This document shows, one piece after another, positions 33,749-40,657 of a stretch of DNA of 64,000 nt; within the stretch, counting starts at the first letter, position 1; every line of letters begins with the position of its first letter. The position numbers and the translations under genes are program-made. Location of the stretch: NCBI RefSeq assembly GCF_002161555.1, contig NZ_NFHZ01000002.1, positions 124,001 through 188,000 on the forward strand. The letters are read 5' to 3'. Source of the DNA: Barnesiella sp. An55. GTDB lineage: Bacteria > Bacteroidota > Bacteroidia > Bacteroidales > Barnesiellaceae. The notes beneath the pieces were generated by a model. That model worked only from the letters and a program-made list of their open reading frames with translations, was not told where the DNA came from and searched no databases.

Positions 33749-35191
33749 ATGCCTACATTAGCACTGATACCCTTCTCCAACTGGGTTTATATCGTGGTCT
33801 ATACGATATATGCCATCACCATACTGGGAACGATTGTGATTGTCATCACCGAGAATCGCAACCCGGTAAAGAGTTTGGCGTGGGTAATCGTGCTTACCTT
33901 CCTTCCCGTAGCAGGTCTGGTTTTTTATATCTTTTTCGGGCAGAACTTCAAGGCCAAACGCATGGTATCGCGACGCATCAAACGCAAGCTGCGCAAGCGC
34001 GACTACCACTCGATTGTCAATATCGACGAGTTGCCGCTGGGCGAAGAGAGCAAACAAGAGATCAAGTTGTGCCACAGCCTCTGCAGCATGCCCTACTACT
34101 CGGGCAACCGGGTGAAGATTTTCACTACGGGCCAGGCCAAGTTTGACCAATACCTGCAAGACCTCGAGAATGCCCGCGAATACATTCACATCCAGTACTA
34201 CATCTTCGAAGATGACAAACTGGGGACCCGTGTAAAGAACGTGCTGCTGAAGTGCGCCCAACGCGGGGTACAGATACGGGTACTCTATGACGACGTAGGT
34301 TGCTGGTCGGTCAAGAAGCGGTTCTTCAAAGAGATGCAGGATGCCGGCATCGCCGTACGGCCCTTCCTCGAAATCACCTTCCCACAACTGGCCAGCCGCA
34401 TCAACTACCGCAACCACCGCAAGATAACCATCATCGACGGCAATATTGGCTACATAGGCGGCATGAACATCGCCGACCGTTACATCGAGGGGCTCAAATG
34501 GGGCACATGGCGCGACACGCACCTGCGCATCGAGGGTCCGGCCGTGCAGGGATTGCAGCTACTCTTTGCCGTCGATTGGAGTTTCGAGTGCAAAGAGGTA
34601 CTCTCGGCGCCCTACTTCTTCCCGATAATCGAGGATCAAGGCAACAGTGGCATACAGATTGCCCCGGGCGGTCCCATAGGCGAGTGGTCGAATATCGCCA
34701 TGCTCTTGCTCAAAGCCATTACCAACGCCAAAAAGGTGGTATATATACAAACTCCCTACTTCCTGCCTACCGACAGCCTGTCGAAAGCGCTGCAAACGGC
34801 AGCCCTTGCCAAGGTCGATGTGCGAGTGATGATACCCGAACGATCCGACTCACAGATACTGCGATATGCTTCATTCTCCTACATTTCCGAGATGCTGCGC
34901 GCCGGCGTGAAGGTCTATTTCTACCAGCCGGGGCTGCTCCACGCCAAGACCATCATCATCGACGACGAACTCTCGTCGGTAGGCTCGACCAACTTCGACT
35001 TCCGCAGCTTCGAACACAACTTCGAGGCAAATGCCTTTATCTATGACCGCGAGGTAAACAGCGAGATGAAGCGCATCTTTATCGAGGACCAGCAGCATTG
35101 CCGGCGCATCATCCAACACTATTGGCGGCACCGCCCCCTGTGGCAAAAGGGGCTCGAATCGATCATGCGGCTGTTGAGCCCGATATTATAG
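33749..35191 (+). CDS. cls: Cardiolipin synthase (phospholipase D family)
   Basis: A 480-residue membrane enzyme that joins two phosphatidylglycerols into cardiolipin. Two N-terminal spans (about 10-35 and 42-62, a PLDc_N region with ENRNPVKSLAWVIVLTFLPV) precede two HKD motifs: His223/Lys225/Asp230 in NHRKITIIDGN and His398/Lys400/Asp405 in LLHAKTIIIDD. Length and layout match ClsA-type enzymes. Its last 6 bases overlap the tail of the convergent helicase gene. The promoter is unclear; a TTTAGCTTTTTG stretch just before the ATG is the best candidate. Confidence 0.93.
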   Translation: MPTLALIPFSNWVYIVVYTIYAITILGTIVIVITENRNPVKSLAWVIVLTFLPVAGLVFYIFFGQNFKAKRMVSRRIKRKLRKRDYHSIVNIDELPLGEESKQEIKLCHSLCSMPYYSGNRVKIFTTGQAKFDQYLQDLENAREYIHIQYYIFEDDKLGTRVKNVLLKCAQRGVQIRVLYDDVGCWSVKKRFFKEMQDAGIAVRPFLEITFPQLASRINYRNHRKITIIDGNIGYIGGMNIADRYIEGLKWGTWRDTHLRIEGPAVQGLQLLFAVDWSFECKEVLSAPYFFPIIEDQGNSGIQIAPGGPIGEWSNIAMLLLKAITNAKKVVYIQTPYFLPTDSLSKALQTAALAKVDVRVMIPERSDSQILRYASFSYISEMLRAGVKVYFYQPGLLHAKTIIIDDELSSVGSTNFDFRSFEHNFEANAFIYDREVNSEMKRIFIEDQQHCRRIIQHYWRHRPLWQKGLESIMRLLSPIL

Positions 35192-36610
35192 CGCCGGCTC
35201 AAGAAACTGGTCGCTCACATTCACCAGCCATACTTTCTCGGTAGCTCGGGTAAAAGCGGTATATAACCAACGATAAAAGTCGAGCGAGAGAGCCGCCCCC
35301 TGCTGAATATACCCCATATCGATATAGACGTGTTTCCACTGGCCGCCCTGCGCCTTGTGACAGGTGACCCCATAGGCATATTTCACCTGCAGGGCATTGA
35401 ACCACGGGTCGGCCTTGAGGCGCTTGAACTTCTCGCGCCGCGTCGTGATGTCGTAGTAGTCGGCCAGTACCTGTGTCAAAAGCTCCTCTTGCTGGTCGTG
35501 GGTGAGCGAAGGAGAGTCGCTCGAGAGAGTGTCGAGCAGAATCTTGGCATCCATCTCTACCTCGAGATCGGGGAAATAGAGCAGCACATCGGCAAAATGG
35601 AAGCCGTACATCTCGGTGCGGCGCGACACCCGCACCACCCGGGCCACATCGCCATTGGCAATGAAATCGACCTCCTTGTACTCCTTGCCCCAAAAGTAGT
35701 TGTTCTTGGCCACCAGCAGCAGGTCGCCGGCGGTGAGTTCCTCCTCACGGTAGAGAATCTGGTTGCGAATGCCCTGGTTGAAGATATTGGCCCGCTTGTT
35801 GGAACGGGTGATAACGATAGTCTCGTCGAGACCCACGCGGTCGTAGGAGTCGGATATGCGTTCGACCAGATACTCGCCGCTGAGCGCCTCGACATCGGGG
35901 TATCCCTTCACCGAGAGACGGGGCATGGGCAAGGGCGTCTGCTCCATCTCCTCCCTCAACCGAGTGGCATTGCTGAGGATTCCCGACTCGGCCGCCTGCC
36001 GGGCCACCTCGCGCAACTCATACTCCCACACGGCGAGACCGTAGCCCTTCAACACCGTGGCGTCGAGCGCCGGGCTGCGCTCCTGCCCCACCGGCGGCAG
36101 CTGGGCCATATCGCCCAACAGGATAAGCCGGCAATGTTCGCCCGAATAGACATACTCCACCAGGTCGTCGAGCAGCCGGCCGGTACCATACACGGCACCG
36201 TCGCCCGAAGCATTGGCAATCATCGAAGCCTCATCGACAATGAAAAGCGTATGCTTGGCCAGGTTCTCACCCACGAGAAAACCCTCCATATCGGGCGAAT
36301 AGCTCTTCTGCCGATAGATGCGGCGATGTATCGTATAAGCGGGATGGCCAGCATAACGGGCAAAGACCTTGGCCGCCCGACCCGTAGGAGCCAGCAGCAC
36401 TACCTTGCTCTGCAACTGCGTGAGGGCCTTGACCAGCGCCCCCACCAGCGAAGTCTTTCCGGTACCGGCATATCCCCGCAAGAGGAAGAGCGTGTCGTCG
36501 CGCTCGTCGAGTACGAAGGAGGCCAGCAGTTGCAACAACTCCCGCTGCTGACGGTTGGGATCGTAGGGCAGACAACGCTCTATCTGCCGCACAAGCAGGT
36601 CGGTAATCAT
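35186..36610 (-). CDS. RecD-like ATP-dependent DNA helicase (superfamily 1B)
   Basis: A 474-residue helicase with Walker A GYAGTGKTS (46-54), Q-like PYDPNRQQREL at 15-25, Walker B VDEAS (125-129), GDMAQLPPVGQERSP as motif III and TCHKAQGGQWKHVYIDM as motif V/VI near residue 430. It is shorter than RecD2 and lacks an N-terminal extension; Bacteroidota commonly carry it as a single gene apart from recBC. Role in DNA repair or replication is inferred from the family. A TATTTTTG box lies at 36636-36643 on the minus strand, close to the divergent promoter of the DUF3822 gene. Confidence 0.9.
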   Translation of the reverse strand: MITDLLVRQIERCLPYDPNRQQRELLQLLASFVLDERDDTLFLLRGYAGTGKTSLVGALVKALTQLQSKVVLLAPTGRAAKVFARYAGHPAYTIHRRIYRQKSYSPDMEGFLVGENLAKHTLFIVDEASMIANASGDGAVYGTGRLLDDLVEYVYSGEHCRLILLGDMAQLPPVGQERSPALDATVLKGYGLAVWEYELREVARQAAESGILSNATRLREEMEQTPLPMPRLSVKGYPDVEALSGEYLVERISDSYDRVGLDETIVITRSNKRANIFNQGIRNQILYREEELTAGDLLLVAKNNYFWGKEYKEVDFIANGDVARVVRVSRRTEMYGFHFADVLLYFPDLEVEMDAKILLDTLSSDSPSLTHDQQEELLTQVLADYYDITTRREKFKRLKADPWFNALQVKYAYGVTCHKAQGGQWKHVYIDMGYIQQGAALSLDFYRWLYTAFTRATEKVWLVNVSDQFLEPAL

Positions 36611-36664
36611 GAATCAGAAACAATAAAGTGTATCACAAAAATAGTGTTTCCCGTTTTCTTTTCT

Positions 36665-36672
36665 TACATTTG
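36665..36672 (+). promoter_or_regulatory. -7 box of the DUF3822 gene
   Basis: TACATTTG matches TAnnTTTG, with the divergent helicase -7 box only 22 bases to its left, so the two promoters overlap. Confidence 0.55.
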
Positions 36673-36737
36673 TACAATTTAAATTGCGAAAAGCCTCACG
36701 CTCAAGCGTAGCCCATAGTCAGAAAAACGAAACGAAG

Positions 36738-37553
36738 ATGATGGAACCGATACCGGCATTGAACCAATTGATGAAAGAGAGTCACAAGTACATCCTGTCG
36801 ATGTATGCCACCGGTTCGCACCTGTATATCGTGCTGCAACACACCGAGAAACGCGACACGACCATCACGGCGTGGCTGCCTATCGAGCCCACCCAGGCAT
36901 CGCTCGAGGAGGCGGTCTTTTCACAACCCATCTTGACACGAAACTTTGAAAAGGTATTTTTCATTGCCGACTCTCCCCGCTATACGTTCATTCCCAAAGA
37001 CTTTGCCTCACCCGACGACAACCCGCTCTACTTTGGCTTCTGTTTCCCCGACAGCAACGGTTCGGTGGTATCGGCCGAGCTACCCCACACCGGGGTACAG
37101 CTGCTCTTCGACCTCGATACCGAGCGGCTCTCGTTCATACGACGCACCTTCGACCGCCCCGTGGTGCTGCATCGGTTGGCCCCGATGTGCGAATACTTCT
37201 ACCGCAAAAGCAGGCTGGGCTACAATGCCAAACTCTATGCACACTGGGGCGAGACGTCGATCGATCTCTTCGGCTTCAACCAACAGGGATTCCTGCTGGC
37301 CAACAGCTTTGCCATGCACCATGTGAACGACGGGATATACTATATTTTGAACGCGTGGAAACAGTTGGGATTCAACACGACCGACGACGAGCTGTCGCTC
37401 TCGGGCGACCACCGGGAGTTGAGACAAAACATCATCCCGCTCATACGCCGGCATCTGGCCTTCATCACCCTCACCAAATTCCCCTCCTATGCCCCTGCGG
37501 GCGACGAGAGTCTGCCGCTGCCGCTGCGCCTCATCACCTCCTACACTCGATAA
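36738..37553 (+). CDS. DUF3822-family protein (actin-like fold suspected)
   Basis: A 271-residue soluble protein. The pattern (HLYIVLQHTEKRDTTITAWL, PRYTFIPKDF near residue 85, FDRPVVLHRLAPM, then YAHWGETSIDLFGFNQQGFL) is that of DUF3822, a Bacteroidota family of unknown function usually found directly before rsmD. Here an AraC-type regulator gene on the other strand separates them. ATGs at 36738 and 36741 are adjacent; the frame is open to 36684 but the -7 box at 36665 favours the later start. Confidence 0.8.
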   Translation: MMEPIPALNQLMKESHKYILSMYATGSHLYIVLQHTEKRDTTITAWLPIEPTQASLEEAVFSQPILTRNFEKVFFIADSPRYTFIPKDFASPDDNPLYFGFCFPDSNGSVVSAELPHTGVQLLFDLDTERLSFIRRTFDRPVVLHRLAPMCEYFYRKSRLGYNAKLYAHWGETSIDLFGFNQQGFLLANSFAMHHVNDGIYYILNAWKQLGFNTTDDELSLSGDHRELRQNIIPLIRRHLAFITLTKFPSYAPAGDESLPLPLRLITSYTR

Positions 37554-37571
37554 AACACCCCGAAAGGCAAC

Positions 37572-38654
37572 CTATTCACCTACCGCCCGTTTGCGATACT
37601 GCGAGGGGGTGCAACCATACTTTTTGTGAAAAGAGCGACGAAAGGTCGAAACGGAATTGAACCCACTCATGAGAGCCATCTCTTCGATACTGCCCTCGAA
37701 ATCTGGATTTTCGAGAATCGACTTGGCCCGCTCGAGCCTGAAGGAGTTGATATAATCATAAAACGTCACCCCCAACTCGTTGTTGAGGCAGTTGGAGAGG
37801 TAACTGCGGTTGGTACCCATCCCGACAGCCAAATCGGGCAAAGAGAGTTTGGGATTGAGATAGAGTTCCTTTTCTCGGATATAGGCCTCGAGCTTCTGAC
37901 TCATGAGAGTCAAACCATTGCGCGATGGCTCCAATGACTCGACCACGGCTTCGGGTACAGGCTCGGGGTCGTCATCGCTGTCCATATCGTTTATCCACTC
38001 CTGCCGCAAACTGTAATAGAGCACTATCCCCCACAACAGGGTCGAGGTGACATAATAGACCAGGTCGCCCATGTGGCTGACATTGGTACAGGTATAGAGC
38101 CAAAGGAGCAGACAGACAGCCAGAATAATCATGCTGTTGATGAGCCACCGTACGTTTACCCGCTCGGTATAGGAGTAGTTCTCACGCATATATCGGTTGT
38201 AACGTCCCACCTTCGAGACGATAAACAGCACCACAATCAGGCAGAAGATAGCGGTGTAAACAACGCTCGCCGTATAGAAAATCGACCGACCCGTGAGGGC
38301 ATAGACCAGCGTAAAGAGACATAGCGGCGCCTCGAACTGCACCACCCGCTTGAGACTGAAAAATCCGGGATAGAGAATCTCGAGCAGAAAGAGGGCACAA
38401 AACGGTACCGCCCACATATCAAACGACAACAGCAAGGTAGAGCAATAGACCGACTCGCTCACCGAATCGAGGTAGAGCAACAGGTCTTTAATATCCTGCA
38501 CGGCCCACAGGCAAAACAGATAGCCCAACACAAGCAACGGGCGATTGGAACCCCGAAAGAATACCAAGTTGATGCCAAAATAGATAAAAAAGGCCGATGA
38601 AAGGCCATGTGCAAAATTAGACAGGCTCTCAATAAACAAGGTATTTAGAATCAT
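37572..38654 (-). CDS. Membrane-anchored AraC-family transcription regulator
   Basis: A 360-residue protein with six or seven N-terminal membrane spans (about 15-230) followed by an acidic linker (DMDSDDDPEPVPEAVVESLE) and a C-terminal AraC/XylS DNA-binding domain (about 255-355: LSLPDLAVGMGTNRSYLSNC, GSIEEMALMSGFNSVSTFRR, then SFHKKYGCTPSQYRK). Such fusions in Bacteroidota are thought to sense a signal at the membrane. No target is indicated by the neighbours, which are housekeeping genes. A TATATTTG -7 box is at 38707-38714 on the minus strand. Confidence 0.9.
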   Translation of the reverse strand: MILNTLFIESLSNFAHGLSSAFFIYFGINLVFFRGSNRPLLVLGYLFCLWAVQDIKDLLLYLDSVSESVYCSTLLLSFDMWAVPFCALFLLEILYPGFFSLKRVVQFEAPLCLFTLVYALTGRSIFYTASVVYTAIFCLIVVLFIVSKVGRYNRYMRENYSYTERVNVRWLINSMIILAVCLLLWLYTCTNVSHMGDLVYYVTSTLLWGIVLYYSLRQEWINDMDSDDDPEPVPEAVVESLEPSRNGLTLMSQKLEAYIREKELYLNPKLSLPDLAVGMGTNRSYLSNCLNNELGVTFYDYINSFRLERAKSILENPDFEGSIEEMALMSGFNSVSTFRRSFHKKYGCTPSQYRKRAVGE

Positions 38655-38810
38655 TCCCCTTTCTTATTTTGATTAAAACTACTTGATGTGATAATTCTAT
38701 ATCTTACAAATATATAGAAAATAAATTGCAAAAGAGTTGGAGATTCATACAAATTTTAATTTTGGACTCTATCTTCGTTGCTTTCCCCCAAAAAAGAGGT
38801 AGTTTTACCC

Positions 38811-38962
38811 AACTTGAAAAACAAGTTTTCCCGTTTGTCTATGCACCCACCTTTCACTATCTTTGCATACTGCGAAAATAGGATGCGGTTCGGCATAGTA
38901 AAAGTTGGGAACTTCGTTCCCCCTTTTCCTCTGCGCTCACCTTTCACTATCTTTGCTCCAGG
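38811..38962 (+). repeat. Promoter-carrying intergenic repeat, two-unit copy at rsmD
   Basis: Two units that end in CACCTTTCACTATCTTTGC, 80 bp apart, with -7 boxes TATCTTTG at 38868-38875 and 38948-38955, joined by a linker with ATAGGATGCGGTTCGGC. Each unit starts with an AACTTGAAAAACAAGTT- or GGGAACTTCGTTCCC-type inverted repeat. The second box is 31 bases before the rsmD ATG. Confidence 0.82.
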
Positions 38963-38985
38963 AAACCCTAAAGAGAGTAAACAGT

Positions 38986-39555
38986 ATGCGCATCATCAGC
39001 GGTAAATATGGGCGTCGGCGGTTCGATGTCCCCACCAATATCAAGGCCCGGCCTACAACCGACTTTGCCCGGGAGAATATCTTCAACGTGCTGGAAAACC
39101 TCATCGACTTCGAGGGCATTGAGGCGCTCGACCTCTTTGCCGGGACGGGGGCCATCAGCTTCGAACTGCTCTCCCGCGAGTGTGCCCGGGTGGTGTGTGT
39201 CGAGATTTACCCTACGCAATACAACTTTATCCGCAAGGTGCAGCAGCAACTGGGCGATCACAACCTCACCCCCATCAAGGGCGATGTGTTCAAGTTTTTG
39301 CAAAGCTGCCGCCAACAGTTCGACCTGGTATTTGCCGACCCTCCCTACGACCTGCCCAGGCTGGAGACTCTCCCACATGAGGTGCTGTCGCGCGAGATTG
39401 TGAAACCGGGCGGCCTCTTTGTGCTTGAGCACTCAAAGAACAACGACTTCTCGTCGCACCCACTCTTCGACCAGCACCGCAGCTACGGCAGCGTGAACTT
39501 TTCGATTTTCCGCCGGCCCGAAACCGAGATACCCGACAATACCCCGTCGCTCTAA
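38986..39555 (+). CDS. rsmD: 16S rRNA (guanine-N2)-methyltransferase RsmD
   Basis: A 189-residue Rossmann methyltransferase for G966 of 16S rRNA. It begins MRIISGKYGRRRFDVP and has NIKARPTTDFARENIFNVL (18-36), SAM motif DLFAGTGA (49-56) and catalytic FADPPYDLP (DPPY 118-121). The frame is open back to 38905, but that extension would translate the promoter repeat; the start at 38986 matches the family. It ends at a hairpin shared with the convergent phosphatase gene. Confidence 0.93.
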   Translation: MRIISGKYGRRRFDVPTNIKARPTTDFARENIFNVLENLIDFEGIEALDLFAGTGAISFELLSRECARVVCVEIYPTQYNFIRKVQQQLGDHNLTPIKGDVFKFLQSCRQQFDLVFADPPYDLPRLETLPHEVLSREIVKPGGLFVLEHSKNNDFSSHPLFDQHRSYGSVNFSIFRRPETEIPDNTPSL

Positions 39556-39596
39556 CCACGACGGTCACCGATAATTCCACGACTCCTACACTCGGG

Positions 39597-39642
39597 AAAA
39601 AGCAGGGGCTCTACCCGATTCATACCCTCAGGTAAAGCCCCT
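39597..39642 (-). terminator. Terminator of the TonB receptor-phosphatase operon
   Basis: AGGGGCTCTACC (39604-39615) pairs with GGTAAAGCCCCT (39631-39642); on the minus strand it is followed by five T. Without the T run it may also slow transcripts from rsmD. Confidence 0.75.
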
Positions 39643-39662
39643 CGAAAGAAAGAAAATAAGAA

Positions 39663-40625
39663 TTATCTGGTGCGTGTAACAGTGTGCAACACATGTCCGT
39701 TCTTGTCGAGCATGTAGAGGGTCAAATCCTTATCCGAAGCCGACACGACCGAGAAACCCGTTTCGGGGCTGCAATACTGCGTGCCCTCGATGGGGCTCAC
39801 CTTGCGGCTGAGCGAGGCCGACGAGTTGACCACATAGTCAACAGGGCTGCCGGGCATCTCGATATGCTGGAAGTTGTGAATGTGACCGGCGATATACATA
39901 TCGACGTTGTATTTGCGCAACAGCGGGTCGAGCCGCTCCTGCAGGTTTTCGCGTTCGATTTCGTCTTTAGAAGTCTGGGCATAGACGGGATGATGACCAA
40001 TCACCACCTTCCAGGTCTCGTGCGAGTTGTTCAGTACCGAGTCAATCCAGTGGAGTTGGGCTTGCATGTCTTGAGCGGCCACATCGCGGTATGACTCCTC
40101 CGACTCTTTATGATACTTGTCGATGAGCGGTGCCGTGTCGATGAACACAACCTTGAGCGACGAACTGTCGCCCACCTCGAAGGTCTTGTCGTAATAGCGG
40201 GCAGGCATGCACCAGCGGCGGCTCACCCCCGAATAATCGAGTACGGCTTGAGTATTGCCCCGATACTCATGGTTCCCCAGAACGGGATACCAGTCGAGCA
40301 TCAGCTCGGGATGCGAATAAATCAGCTCGTAGTTGGTCATCCACAAGGGGTCGTTCACACTGGCCACCCCCTCGAAGTGGTGCACATCGCCGGCAGCAGC
40401 GACAAACTCGATGCCTATCTTGCCGGCCGTCTCGCCCATCTGCTCGGCAATAATCTTCTGGTCGTAATAGCCGTTGCGGCCCAAATCATTGGCCACGATA
40501 AAGTTGAAGTTGTCTTCGACTGCAGCAGGCAGTTCACTGGACGAGTCGGTTGTTGGTTTGCAGGAGGTAACGCTCGCGATTGCTCCCCACAACAACAGGA
40601 GAGAAAATAATTTCACAGTTTTCAT
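39663..40625 (-). CDS. Lipoprotein metallophosphatase (purple acid phosphatase-like)
   Basis: A 320-residue lipoprotein (lipobox VTSC, Cys22). Metallophosphoesterase motifs in order: ANDLGRNGYY (45-54), AGDVHH (78-83), GNHEY (117-121), IGHHPVY (209-215) and AGHIHN (246-251). The Tyr within the first motif and the HHPVY block fit the purple acid phosphatase group, which needs Fe/Zn or Fe/Mn centres. It would sit in the outer or inner membrane facing the periplasm or outside and free phosphate from phosphoesters. It starts 32 bases after the TonB receptor gene, so the pair likely releases and imports one nutrient. Confidence 0.9.
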   Translation of the reverse strand: MKTVKLFSLLLLWGAIASVTSCKPTTDSSSELPAAVEDNFNFIVANDLGRNGYYDQKIIAEQMGETAGKIGIEFVAAAGDVHHFEGVASVNDPLWMTNYELIYSHPELMLDWYPVLGNHEYRGNTQAVLDYSGVSRRWCMPARYYDKTFEVGDSSSLKVVFIDTAPLIDKYHKESEESYRDVAAQDMQAQLHWIDSVLNNSHETWKVVIGHHPVYAQTSKDEIERENLQERLDPLLRKYNVDMYIAGHIHNFQHIEMPGSPVDYVVNSSASLSRKVSPIEGTQYCSPETGFSVVSASDKDLTLYMLDKNGHVLHTVTRTR

Positions 40626-40657
40626 CTTCTTGTCTATTTATTTATCATTCATTTGTC

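Noticed and set aside
37572-38654. Sensor histidine kinase
   Set aside because: The N-terminal spans look like a sensor, but there is no kinase domain; the C-terminus is a plain AraC helix-turn-helix domain.
38756-38947. 63-codon ORF with KGERRGKG-type sequence (similar peptides at 33310-33470)
   Set aside because: It is the translation of the promoter-carrying repeat, which is not coding.
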